Part shown: piece after piece, positions 16,691 through 25,502 of the stretch
Layout of the letters: each line of letters starts with the position of its first letter
How positions within the stretch are numbered: position 1 is the stretch's first letter
Assembly: GCA_963755825.1 (NCBI GenBank)
Contig: CAVWLA010000002.1
Location: 1-64,000 of the forward strand
Reading direction: 5' to 3'
Source: DATBQN01 sp963755825
Lineage (GTDB): Bacteria; Acidobacteriota; Thermoanaerobaculia; Multivoradales; UBA5704
DNA length: 64,000 nt
Translations under genes and position numbers: made by a program
The notes under the pieces: generated by a model
What the model saw: the letters and a program-made list of their open reading frames with translations, nothing else
Told to the model about the DNA's origin: nothing
Database searches by the model: none

Positions 16691-18462
16691 TGACCCGCGC
16701 CGCGGTACTCGGTGCGCTGGCCCTCGCCGCTCTGCTCCCCGGCGGCCGGCTCGCCGCGGCGGCGCCGCCGCCGGTCGAATCGGCCGCCGGGGCCGGCAGC
16801 GCCATCTTCGAGGAGCGCGCGGCGCTCCTCGGGCTCGACTTCGCCCACGTCAACGGCATGTCGGGCAAGGACTACATCCTCGAGGACATGGGACCCGGCG
16901 TCGCCCTCTTCGACTACGACAACGACGGCGACCTCGATCTCTACGTGGTGCAGAGCGGCCCGCTGCCCGCCGCCGCCGGCCGCCCCGGCTCCCGGCCGCC
17001 GACCGACCGCCTCTATCGCAACGACCTCAGCGAGACGGGCAAGCTCCACTTCACCGACGTCACCGAGCAGGCGGGGATCGCGGCCCTGGGGCCGCTCGGC
17101 TATGGCCAGGGGGTGGCGACGGGCGACTTCAACAACGACGGCTGGGTCGACCTCTACCGCACCGGCTTCGGCGAGGCGCACCTCCTGCTCAACACCGGCA
17201 AGGGGAAGTTCGTCGACGCCACGGCGCGGGCGGGCGGCGCCAATCCGCGCTGGAGCACCAGCGCCACCTTCTTCGACTACGACCGCGACGGCTGGCTCGA
17301 CCTCTTCGTCGCCAACTACGTCGACTTCGACCTCGCCCGCTACCAGCCCTGCCGCTCGAACGCCGGCTTCAGCGACTACTGCGGCCCGCTCTCCTACCAC
17401 CCGGTGGCGGCGAAGCTCTTCCACAACCGCGGCGACGGCACCTTCGCCGACGTCTCCGAGCGCTCCCGCATCGGCGGCAAGCCGGGCAACGGCCTCGCCG
17501 TCGTCGCCGCCGACTTCGACGGCGACGGCTGGCCGGACCTCTTCGTGGGCAACGACGAGGTGCCCAACCACCTGTGGGTCAACCGCCGCAACGGCACCTT
17601 CGTCGACCAGGCGGTGGAGGCCGGCTGCGGCGTCAACGCCGAGGGGCACGCCACCTCCAGCATGGGGATCGCCGCGGCGGACTTCAACGGCGACGGGCAC
17701 GACGACCTCTTCATCACCAACCTGGCCGACGAGACGAACACGCTCTACCTGGGCGACGGCCGGGGCAACTTCGTCGACGGCACCCTGGCGAGCGGCCTCG
17801 GACCGCCGTCGTTCCCCTTCACCTCCTTCGGCACGCGGGACATCGACTATGACAACGACGGCAGACCGGACCTCGTCGTGGTGAGCGGCACGGTGAAGAA
17901 GATCGCCGCGCAGGTGAAGGCCGGCGATCCGCTGCCGCTCAGGCAGCGCGGGCAGATCTTCCACAACCTCGGCGGCGGCCGCTTCGCCGAGGTGACCGGC
18001 GCGGCGCTGGGGCCGCTGCGGCGCGAGGAGGTGCGCCGCGGCGCCGCCTTCGGCGACCTCGACAACGACGGCGCCACCGACGTCGTCGTCGCCAGCAACA
18101 ACGGCCGGCTCGAGGTGCTGATGAACCAGGTCGGCCGCCGCAACCGCTGGCTCGGCCTCCGTCTGACCGGCGGCACGCCGCCGCGCGACATGCTGGGGGC
18201 GCGGGTCGAGGCGGCGCTCGCCGACGGCCGCGTCCTGGCGCGCCACGTCCACACCGACGGCAGCTACCTCTCGGCGAGCGATCCGCGGGTGCTCTTCGGC
18301 CTCGGCGAGAACGGCAGCGTGCGCGAGCTGCGCGTCACCTGGCCCGACGGCAGGCGCGAGCGCTTCGCCGCCCCAACCACCGGGCGCTACACGACGCTGC
18401 AGCAAGGGAGCGGCACACCGCTGCCGGCTGCCGCCCCGGCGGGCAAGGGAGCCCGCCGATGA
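16690..18462 (+). CDS. Secreted CRTAC1-like protein (FG-GAP/VCBS repeats, ASPIC/UnbV domain)
   Basis: 590 residues. The GTG start shares its first base with the stop of the sulfatase-fold gene. A signal peptide is followed by a beta-propeller of FG-GAP/VCBS repeats with calcium-type DxDxDG loops (FDYDNDGDLDLYVV, GDFNNDGWVDLY, FDYDRDGWLDLFVANY, ADFDGDGWPDLFVGN, ADFNGDGHDDLFITN, IDYDNDGRPDLVVV, GDLDNDGATDVVVASN). The ASPIC/UnbV domain is at the C-terminus (GARVEAALADGRVLARHV, HFGLGE-type LFGLGENGSVRELRVTWPDG). The family is abundant in acidobacteria and planctomycetes; its role is unknown and probably binding at the cell surface. Confidence 0.93.
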   Translation: MTRAAVLGALALAALLPGGRLAAAAPPPVESAAGAGSAIFEERAALLGLDFAHVNGMSGKDYILEDMGPGVALFDYDNDGDLDLYVVQSGPLPAAAGRPGSRPPTDRLYRNDLSETGKLHFTDVTEQAGIAALGPLGYGQGVATGDFNNDGWVDLYRTGFGEAHLLLNTGKGKFVDATARAGGANPRWSTSATFFDYDRDGWLDLFVANYVDFDLARYQPCRSNAGFSDYCGPLSYHPVAAKLFHNRGDGTFADVSERSRIGGKPGNGLAVVAADFDGDGWPDLFVGNDEVPNHLWVNRRNGTFVDQAVEAGCGVNAEGHATSSMGIAAADFNGDGHDDLFITNLADETNTLYLGDGRGNFVDGTLASGLGPPSFPFTSFGTRDIDYDNDGRPDLVVVSGTVKKIAAQVKAGDPLPLRQRGQIFHNLGGGRFAEVTGAALGPLRREEVRRGAAFGDLDNDGATDVVVASNNGRLEVLMNQVGRRNRWLGLRLTGGTPPRDMLGARVEAALADGRVLARHVHTDGSYLSASDPRVLFGLGENGSVRELRVTWPDGRRERFAAPTTGRYTTLQQGSGTPLPAAAPAGKGARR

Positions 18463-20111
18463 GCCGCTCCGCGCTCGCTCTGGCCGCGCTCCTCGCGGCC
18501 GTGCTCACCGCTCCTGCCGCCGGCGCCGCCGCGCCGCCGGTAGCGCCCGCAGCGCGCGCGGCGAAACCGGCGCCGGGGACCGCGACCACCGCGACCGACC
18601 CGCGCATCACCGACCCCATCGTCGCCCGCCGCCTGCGCGACCGCGAGCGCTGGCAGCAGGCGATCGCCGCCAACCGCGAGGCGACGACCGAGCAGAAGGC
18701 CGAGGCGCTCGGCGAGCTCGCCAGCCTCTACTTCGCCCACGAGCTGCCGGATCTCGCCGAGCCGCTCTACCGGCGGGCCCAGGAGATGGCGCCGCGCGAT
18801 CCGCGCTGGCCCTACTACCTGGGGCAGATCGCCCGCGGCGAGAACCAGCCGCAGAAGAGCATCGCCATGTTCCGCCGCGCCGCCGAGCTGGCGCCGGGCG
18901 ACGCCGCGGCGCGGGTGCGGCTGGGCGAGGTGCTCCTCGAGCAGGGGCAGCTCGCCGCCGCCGAGGCCGAGCTCGCGAGAGCCCTCGCCATCGACCCCCG
19001 CTCGGCCGCCGCCGACTTCCGCCTCGGCCTCATCGCCGCCGCTCGCGGCGACCAGGCGCACGCCGCCGAGCGCTTCGCAGCCGCTCTCGCGCTGCAGCCG
19101 CAGGCTTCGGCGGTCCACCGCCCGCTCGGCACCGCCTACCGCGCTCTCGGCCGCGAGGCCGAGGCGAAGGCGGAGTTCGCCAAGGCGGGGACCGCCGTCG
19201 TGGCCCTCGACGACCCGCTGATGGCGCACGTTGACGACCTCGTCCGTGGCTGGCGCAAGGCGATGGCGGAGGGCGATGCGGCGATGACGGCGGGCAAGCT
19301 CCCCGAGGCGGTCGCCGCCTATCGACAGGCGGTCGCCCGCGACCTCCTCGAGAGCCAGTCGCGGACGCGGCTGGCGGCGGCGCTCCTCGCCCAGGGGGAC
19401 GCCGCGCACGGGCGCGAGGAGCTCGACCTGGCGCTGAAGATCGCCCCCAGCGACCCCGACGCCGAGTTCAACCTCGCCTACCTCCTCCTGCGCCAGAACG
19501 ACGCCAAGGAGGCGATCGCCCACTACCGTGCCGGCCTCGCGGAGCGCCCCGAGGACGCCGGCGCCCGCTTCAACCTCGCCGGCGCCCTGCGCGAGAGCGG
19601 CGCCGCCCAGCAGGCGGTCGAGGAGTACGGCCGGCTCTGCCAGCGGACGCCGGAGAACGACCTCGCCTGGATCGGCAAGGCGACGGCGCTCCTCCAGCTC
19701 GGCCGCTGCAGCGAGGCGCGGGCGACGATCGAGAGCGCCGCCGCCAAGCTGCCGCGGGACGGCGCCGTCGCCCAGGCGGAGGCGCGGCTCATCGCCACCT
19801 GCCCGGCGGGGAGCCAGCAGGCGAGGAACCTCGACGCCGGCAAGGCGCTCGACATCGCCGCCGCCCTCTACGAGGCGCGTCCGGCGCCCGAGCACGGCGA
19901 GGCGGTCGCCATGGCCTTCGCCGCCCTCGGCCGCTACGGCGAGGCGGTCGAGCGCCAGACCCAGGCGATCCACGACGCCGAGGCGGCGGGGAAGACCGCG
20001 CTCCTCCCCGAGATGCGGGCGAACCTCGCCCTCTTCGCCGCCGGCAAGCCGAGCCAGCTCGCCTGGCCGCCGGAGAGGATGCGCCTGCTGACGCTCGCCA
20101 AGGACGACTGA
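18459..20111 (+). CDS. Secreted TPR-repeat protein
   Basis: 550 residues. The ATG overlaps the stop of the ASPIC gene by 4 bases. A signal peptide ends in the Ala/Pro-rich region near residue 30. At least nine TPR-like helix pairs follow (for example ASLYFAHELPDLAEPLYRRA, GDAAARVRLGEVLLEQGQ, LAYLLLRQNDAKEAIAHYRAGL, NLAGALRESGAAQQAVEEYG). It is probably a periplasmic scaffold acting with the two preceding products, which also carry TPR or propeller domains. Confidence 0.9.
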   Translation: MSRSALALAALLAAVLTAPAAGAAAPPVAPAARAAKPAPGTATTATDPRITDPIVARRLRDRERWQQAIAANREATTEQKAEALGELASLYFAHELPDLAEPLYRRAQEMAPRDPRWPYYLGQIARGENQPQKSIAMFRRAAELAPGDAAARVRLGEVLLEQGQLAAAEAELARALAIDPRSAAADFRLGLIAAARGDQAHAAERFAAALALQPQASAVHRPLGTAYRALGREAEAKAEFAKAGTAVVALDDPLMAHVDDLVRGWRKAMAEGDAAMTAGKLPEAVAAYRQAVARDLLESQSRTRLAAALLAQGDAAHGREELDLALKIAPSDPDAEFNLAYLLLRQNDAKEAIAHYRAGLAERPEDAGARFNLAGALRESGAAQQAVEEYGRLCQRTPENDLAWIGKATALLQLGRCSEARATIESAAAKLPRDGAVAQAEARLIATCPAGSQQARNLDAGKALDIAAALYEARPAPEHGEAVAMAFAALGRYGEAVERQTQAIHDAEAAGKTALLPEMRANLALFAAGKPSQLAWPPERMRLLTLAKDD

Positions 20112-20140
20112 GCGGACTTGCCGCGGCTCGCGGCCGGCGG

Positions 20141-21229
20141 CTAGGAAACGGGAAGCTGCGGCAGCTCGCGCACCGTCGCCCGGCCGCCGCCGGCGACCGC
20201 CAGCACGGCGCCCGGCTCGGTCCCCTGGCGCTTGAGGAGGGCGAGGCCGATGGGTCCCGCCGCGGGCGACTCGACCGCCGTGCCGATCGTCCCCACCTCC
20301 TGGCTCCCCGCCTCTCCGGGAAGCGACAGCATGGCGCCCGGCGGCGGCATCTCGTCGAAGGCGAGAGCGCGCAGCGTGCGGTGGACCTGGCCGCGGTAGT
20401 GGATGCGCGCCACCACCTCCTGCCCCAGGTAGCAGCCCTTGGTGTAGCTCACCGCGGCCTCCTCGAGGCCGCTCTCCTGCGGGAAGCTCTCCGGCCCGAA
20501 GTCGGCGCCGAAGCGCGGGATGCCGGCTTCAACCCGCGCCGCCTCGAGCACCGCGAAGCCTACGGGCTGCACGTCGCCGCCGGCGAGGAGCCCCCGCACC
20601 AGGTCGGGGGCGATCGAGGCGGAGACCCAGAGCGTGAACGCCGGCGCGCCGAGGAGCCCGCGCCGCGCCACCTCGACCTCGCTCCCCAGCACGCCGGCGC
20701 GGCCGTGCGCCCACGGCCCCCCCGCCGCCTCCGCCGCATCCCCCAGCACCGCGGCGGCGCGCGCTCCGACGAGGGTGATGGGGAGCATGTCGGCGAGCGG
20801 CATCACCTCGACGCGATCGGCGAGGACGTACTTCCGCACATGGCCGGCGATCGCCTCCTCGCGCCCGGCGGGGAGCTCGAGCCAGAGGCGGTCCGCCATG
20901 GCGACGGCGGCGAAGTCGGCGAGGATCTTCCCCTGTGGCCCGGTGAAGAAGCCGTAGCAGCCGTCGCCGGGTGCCAGGCTCTTCATCTCGCAGGTCACCA
21001 GGGCGTTCAGCAGCCGCAGGCGGTCGGCGCCGGTGACCTCCAGGCGGCCGATCCAGGAGCGGTCGACGAGGCCGCACCCCTCGCGGATCGTCCGCATCTC
21101 CTCGGCGAGCGGCCGGTAGCGCAGCGGCACCTGAGCGCCGTCGGCGAGCGTGGAGAGCTCCGCGCCCAGCTCACGATGGAGGGCGGCGAGCGGCAGAGGG
21201 CGGGAGGCGGGGGGCGCCGCGGTCGACAT
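20141..21229 (-). CDS. YgfZ/GcvT-family folate-binding protein
   Basis: 362 residues. The fold is that of aminomethyltransferase-like proteins, with the YgfZ signature KGCYLGQEVVARIHYRGQVHR (about residues 259-279), whose Cys is conserved. YgfZ supports repair or assembly of certain Fe-S enzymes with tetrahydrofolate. Other family segments are DRSWIGRLEVTGADRLRLLNAL and GPQGKILAD. The gene is monocistronic, convergent with the TPR gene. Confidence 0.9.
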   Translation of the reverse strand: MSTAAPPASRPLPLAALHRELGAELSTLADGAQVPLRYRPLAEEMRTIREGCGLVDRSWIGRLEVTGADRLRLLNALVTCEMKSLAPGDGCYGFFTGPQGKILADFAAVAMADRLWLELPAGREEAIAGHVRKYVLADRVEVMPLADMLPITLVGARAAAVLGDAAEAAGGPWAHGRAGVLGSEVEVARRGLLGAPAFTLWVSASIAPDLVRGLLAGGDVQPVGFAVLEAARVEAGIPRFGADFGPESFPQESGLEEAAVSYTKGCYLGQEVVARIHYRGQVHRTLRALAFDEMPPPGAMLSLPGEAGSQEVGTIGTAVESPAAGPIGLALLKRQGTEPGAVLAVAGGGRATVRELPQLPVS

Positions 21230-21466
21230 GAGGACAGTCTAGCGCGCGCGCAAAGGAGCTCGACGAGCGCCCAACTCCGGTGCTCGTCGGCACCCTCGAT
21301 GAGCGACCGCCGCACCGCCGGCTCGCGGCTCGCGAGTCGCGCCCAGAGAGCACATCCCCTTCCGACCCTGGCGGGGGGAAGGGGATGAAGGCTTTCTCAA
21401 ACCACTGACTGCGGATGACTTACGAGCGGGACAGAACCTCTCGAAAGGCACCTCCTTCAGACGTGT

Positions 21467-23257
21467 TCAGTACACCGTGACGGGGATCCCGCAGGTGCGG
21501 TTCAAGCCGCCGCCGCTGCCGAAGACGGTGAGGTAATTGATGCCCGTGGACGCGAAACTGCTCACCGAGATGAACACCGTCGCAGAACCGGCGCCGGGGG
21601 CGGCGATCGAGGAGGGGCTGATCGAGCCGCTCACCCCGAACGTGGGGGCGACCCCGAGCGTGATCGCGGAGTTGAAGCCGCCGGAAATCGAAACGGAAAC
21701 GGAGGCGAAGCCGGACCCTCCGCTACTGATCGTGGTCCCTGAGCACGACATCGCGAAACTGGGAGGCGCGACCGTGAGGGTGATCGTGGCGCTATGGGTG
21801 AGACCGCCGCCGACGCCCGTGACGGTGATCGTCCAGGTCCCGGCGGCGGCGGTCGCGGCGGCAGTGAAGGTCAGCGTCACAGAGCCGGCGCCGGGAGCGA
21901 CGATCGAGTACGTGGGGCTGGAGGAGGGGCCGAAGACCGCCGTCACGCCCGACGGCAAGCCGGAGACCGAGAGGTTGATCGTGGAGTTGAAGAGCCCGGA
22001 GACCGCGGTCGAGATCGTGGTCGAGTGGCCGGAGCCGCCCGGCGAGAGCGAAATCGAGGTAGGCGACGCGGCGATGGTGAACTGGGGAAGGCCGGCCGTG
22101 AGGGTGACCGAGGTGGTGCGGCTGAAGCCGCCGCCGTTGCCGATGACCATGATCGAGTAAGTGCCCAGGGCCGTGGAGCTGCCCACCGTGAGGGTCAGGG
22201 TCGTGGTGCCGGCGCCGGGAGCAGCGATGGAGGCAGGACTGAAGGAGGCGGTCACACCGGCCGGAAGACCGAAGGTCGTCAACGTGATCGCGGAGTTGAA
22301 GCCACCGGAGATGGTGGTGGTGATCGAGACGTTGCCGGACACTCCCAGGTCGATCTGGGGCGCGCTCGGCGAGGCCGAGAGCGAGAAGTCAGGAGAGGCG
22401 AGCTGCGCCTTCGCCGTCGGGCCGGTGACCGCCCGGGCGGGCCCGGTCGTTTCGGTCTCACCCGTGCAGCCGGCGACGTCCGCGTCGCCCGAGGGGACGA
22501 TCGCGGCGATGCCCTGGCTCGCCGCCTGGGCCCCGAGATTCTTGTAGAAGGCGAATTCGGCGGATCCCATCGCGGAATCGCACCGGGCGAAGCCGATGCG
22601 CAGCGGGCCCGGCTGATTGTCGTCGACGATGGACTGCGCCGAGAGGTGCGACGCGAAGGGAAAGCCATGGAGGGCGACGACTCCCTGGACCAAGCTCGCG
22701 AGCGCACGGGGGATCGAGGGGTCGATCGAGTTGGCGTGGTAGGTCTTGCCCGCCACCTCGTAGTCGTGGATCTCGGTGGCGAAGGCCTGCTCCACCTGAG
22801 CGACCGTGCCGCTGAAGTTGATCCAGCCGCGCCCCCTGGCCACCCCGTCGATGGCGAAGCCCTGGCTCTGGAGCCAGCCGGTGACGAGCTCGAGGTCCGC
22901 ATCGGGCAGCCCGAAGCGGGCGCCGAACTGCTCCGGGGTCAACCACCGGTGATATTGCGGCGAGGCGGGATCCTGCTGCGCCGCCAGGCGCCGGTCGAGC
23001 TGCGCCTGGGCCCCGGGACGCAGGGGGAGCACGAGGATCATCCGCTGCATCGGCAGCACGAGGTCGGTGCGGCCGACCTCATGCTCGGGCTTCGCGAGCG
23101 GGTCGACGTTGTAGGGTAGGTCGATGCGATCCTTTTCGTCGATCGACTGCAACCCGCTCGCGGTGGCCGCCTGAGGCGTGGCGAGCGCCAAGCCTGCAAC
23201 CAGGGCGAAGGCGAGGGTTACGGCGAGCGGAAGAGCTGTTCCCCAACGGTTCGACAT
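21467..23257 (-). CDS. Pro-kumamolisin-like secreted protein lacking most of the S53 peptidase domain
   Basis: 596 residues. The ATG at 23257 follows AGGAGAG. A signal peptide is followed by a complete pro-kumamolisin activation domain at about residues 60-200 (PASPQYHRWLTPEQFGARFG, FSGTVAQVEQAF). The S53 peptidase is reduced to about 60 residues (IVDDNQPGPLRIGFARCDSAMGSAEFAFYKNL to IVPSGDADVAGC). The parts bearing the catalytic Glu/Asp pair and the GTSxxxP serine are missing. Three roughly 100-residue beta-sandwich repeats follow (GGFNSAITLTTFGLPAGVTASF and similar). A -10-like TATTAT lies at 23298-23303. It cannot be an active sedolisin; a binding role is inferred. Confidence 0.88.
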   Translation of the reverse strand: MSNRWGTALPLAVTLAFALVAGLALATPQAATASGLQSIDEKDRIDLPYNVDPLAKPEHEVGRTDLVLPMQRMILVLPLRPGAQAQLDRRLAAQQDPASPQYHRWLTPEQFGARFGLPDADLELVTGWLQSQGFAIDGVARGRGWINFSGTVAQVEQAFATEIHDYEVAGKTYHANSIDPSIPRALASLVQGVVALHGFPFASHLSAQSIVDDNQPGPLRIGFARCDSAMGSAEFAFYKNLGAQAASQGIAAIVPSGDADVAGCTGETETTGPARAVTGPTAKAQLASPDFSLSASPSAPQIDLGVSGNVSITTTISGGFNSAITLTTFGLPAGVTASFSPASIAAPGAGTTTLTLTVGSSTALGTYSIMVIGNGGGFSRTTSVTLTAGLPQFTIAASPTSISLSPGGSGHSTTISTAVSGLFNSTINLSVSGLPSGVTAVFGPSSSPTYSIVAPGAGSVTLTFTAAATAAAGTWTITVTGVGGGLTHSATITLTVAPPSFAMSCSGTTISSGGSGFASVSVSISGGFNSAITLGVAPTFGVSGSISPSSIAAPGAGSATVFISVSSFASTGINYLTVFGSGGGLNRTCGIPVTVY

Positions 23258-23363
23258 TCTTTTCTCTCCTAGTGATTGAGATGAAAATGCGAATGCCATA
23301 ATAAGCGAATATCGATCCAAGAGTGCAGAGACGAGTGAGAGGCCGCCCGCTAGAATCCGCCCC

Positions 23364-24323
23364 GTGACAGGGACGCACCCCTTCGTCGTCGACGGGCCCA
23401 ACGGCCCCCTGCCTGGCCTCGTCGATCTGCCGCGCCAGCCCGGGCCGCGACCGGCGGTCATCGTCTGCCATGACTTCAAGGGGTTCATGGAGTGGGCGTT
23501 CTTCCCCTCGCTCGCGACCCTCCTCGCCGAGCGCGGCATGACCGTCGTGCGCTTCAACCTGTCGAGCAGCGGCATGCTGCCGGGGGAGGATCGGGTGAGC
23601 GACCTCGCCGCCTTCCGCGCCGGCACCACCAGCCGCGAGGTCGCCGATCTGCTGGCGGTGATGGCGGCGGCGGCGGACGGCGCCATCGTGCCCGGGCGGA
23701 TCGATGCCTCGCGGCTGGGGCTTTGCGGCCACAGCCGCGGCGGCGGCGCGGCGGTGCTCGCCGCGGCGCGTCTGGAGCGGAGCGCGGAGTGGAGCAGCGG
23801 CGGGCCGGCGGCGGCCCACGGGCCGCGGCCGGCTCGGGTTGCCGCCCTCGTCACCTGGGCCGCCGTCGCCACTTTCGACCGCACCACGCCCGAGCAGAAG
23901 GCCGCCTGGCGGCGCGACGGCGAGCTCGCCGTCGTCAACAGCCGCACCGGCCAGCGGCTCGCCATGGGCGTCGAGCACCTCGACGACGTCGAAGCCCAGG
24001 CCGAGGCGCTCGACGTCGAGAGCGCCGCGAGCTGCCTCACCGCTCCCTGGCTCATCGTCCACGGCGACGCCGACGAGACCGTCGACCTGGCCGAGGCCCG
24101 CCGGCTCGAGCGCGCGGCGCGGCGGCCGCCGCGCTCCGAGCGCACCGCCGCGCGCGCCACCGAGCTCCTCGCCGTGCCCGGCGGCACCCACACCTTCGGC
24201 GCCCGCCACCCCTTCGCCGGACCGACGCCACAGCTCATCCAGGCGCTCAACGCGACCCAGCGCTGGTTCCGGCGGTATCTGGTCGAGGGGCCGGTGGACG
24301 GGCTGGCCGGCGAGCCGATCTGA
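23364..24323 (+). CDS. Alpha/beta hydrolase (dienelactone hydrolase-like)
   Basis: 319 residues with a GTG start. The HDFKGFMEW oxyanion region, FNLSSSGMLPGEDRVS, the nucleophile elbow GHSRGGGAA (Ser near 129), LIVHGDADETV (acid) and GGTHTFGA (His) match bacterial dienelactone-hydrolase-like esterases. A TAGAAT box ends 7 bases before the GTG and there is no Shine-Dalgarno sequence, so the transcript is likely leaderless. It is divergent from the pro-kumamolisin-like gene. Confidence 0.88.
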   Translation: MTGTHPFVVDGPNGPLPGLVDLPRQPGPRPAVIVCHDFKGFMEWAFFPSLATLLAERGMTVVRFNLSSSGMLPGEDRVSDLAAFRAGTTSREVADLLAVMAAAADGAIVPGRIDASRLGLCGHSRGGGAAVLAAARLERSAEWSSGGPAAAHGPRPARVAALVTWAAVATFDRTTPEQKAAWRRDGELAVVNSRTGQRLAMGVEHLDDVEAQAEALDVESAASCLTAPWLIVHGDADETVDLAEARRLERAARRPPRSERTAARATELLAVPGGTHTFGARHPFAGPTPQLIQALNATQRWFRRYLVEGPVDGLAGEPI

Positions 24324-24376
24324 AGGCGCCCGGGCGCCGCGTGGCGCCGCCCGCCGGCTGCGGTATCATCCGCGCC

Positions 24377-24730
24377 GTGGACCCACAAACCGATGGCATG
24401 ATCTTCCAGACCCATGCGGCCGAGCTGGCGCGGCGGCTGCGCCACCCGACCCCTCCCTTCCGGGTGATCGACGTGCGGGCGCCGGAGGCGTACGCCGGCG
24501 GCCACATCCCCGGCGCCGTCTCGTCCTCGACCGTCAGCCCGGCCTCGCTCCTCGCCCAGACACCCGGCGGACGGGTCGAGATCTTCGTCGTCGGCCGGGG
24601 CCCGGGCGACCCGGAGACGCGCCAGGCGAGCCTCGCCCTCCTCCACGCAGGCGCCCATCGGGTGGTCGAGCTGACCGGCGGCATGGTCGAGTGGGCGGCG
24701 GACCGCGGAAGCCTCCATCGCACCGCCTGA
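24377..24730 (+). CDS. Rhodanese-like domain protein without the catalytic cysteine
   Basis: 117 residues from a GTG at 24377 (an in-frame ATG is at 24398). The rhodanese fold is clear: FRVIDVRAPEAYAGGHIPGAV, then the central strand and the C-terminal HRVVELTGGMVEWA. At the active-site loop, where CxxGxRS is expected, the sequence is VVGRGPGDPETR, so the sulfur-carrying Cys is absent. Such proteins may bind or regulate rather than transfer sulfur. TATCAT ends 7 bases before the GTG, again suggesting a leaderless start. Confidence 0.85.
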   Translation: MDPQTDGMIFQTHAAELARRLRHPTPPFRVIDVRAPEAYAGGHIPGAVSSSTVSPASLLAQTPGGRVEIFVVGRGPGDPETRQASLALLHAGAHRVVELTGGMVEWAADRGSLHRTA

Positions 24731-24743
24731 CCGGCGGCCCGCC

Positions 24744-25427
24744 GTGCGGCTCGTCCTCCTCGACATCGACGGCACCCTCCTCGATTGCGGCCGGCAGACG
24801 CGGCCGCTCTTCGCCGACGCCCTCTTCGAGGTCTTCGGCCGCCGCGGCGACGTCGACGCCTACGACTTCGCCGGGCGGACCGATCCAGGCATCGCGCTCG
24901 GCCTGATGACCGCGGCCGGCGTGCCGCGCGACGAGGTGATCGCCGGCCTGCCGCGGCTCCGCGCCAGCTATCTCGCGCGCCTCGACGCCAGCCTCGACGT
25001 CGCCCGCATGCGCCTGCTGCCGGGCGTCCGCCCGCTGCTCGAGCGGCTCGCCGGGCGCGACGACGTCGCCCTCGGCCTGCTCACCGGCAACTGGCAGCCG
25101 GGCGCCGCCATCAAGCTCTCGCGCCTCGGCCTCGACGGCTTCTTCCGCTTCGGCGCCTACGGCTGCGACGGCATCGAGCGCGACGAGCTGCCGCCGGTGG
25201 CCATCGACCGCGCGGAGCGGCTGACCGGCCGCCGCTTCGCGCCGGCGGAGACGCTCATCGTCGGCGACAGCCGCTTCGACGTCGCCTGCGCCCGCGCCCA
25301 CGGCATCCCCTCGCTCGCCGTGGCGACCGGCAACACGCCGGCCACGGCGCTGCGCGAAGCCGGCGCCGACTGGGTCGTCGCCGACCTCCCCGCCGCCGGC
25401 GCCGTCGTCGACCTCTTCGCCCTCTGA
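24744..25427 (+). CDS. HAD-superfamily hydrolase
   Basis: 227 residues, GTG or ATG-type start 13 bases after the rhodanese-like gene, so probably cotranscribed. HAD motifs are LLDIDGTLLD (both catalytic Asp present), motif II LTGN, a Lys in motif III and motif IV IVGDSRFDVACARAHG. A helical cap follows motif I. It resembles phosphoglycolate-phosphatase-like enzymes; the substrate is not assignable. Confidence 0.9.
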   Translation: MRLVLLDIDGTLLDCGRQTRPLFADALFEVFGRRGDVDAYDFAGRTDPGIALGLMTAAGVPRDEVIAGLPRLRASYLARLDASLDVARMRLLPGVRPLLERLAGRDDVALGLLTGNWQPGAAIKLSRLGLDGFFRFGAYGCDGIERDELPPVAIDRAERLTGRRFAPAETLIVGDSRFDVACARAHGIPSLAVATGNTPATALREAGADWVVADLPAAGAVVDLFAL

Positions 25428-25502
25428 GCGCGGCGGCCGCCCGCCGGCAGGCCGCTCCACACCACCCTCGCCCGAGCGCGATGTGAGCGATATGCTCATG
25501 TC

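Noticed and set aside
21467..23257. Active S53 serine-carboxyl protease
   Set aside because: The catalytic Glu/Asp and Ser segments are missing.
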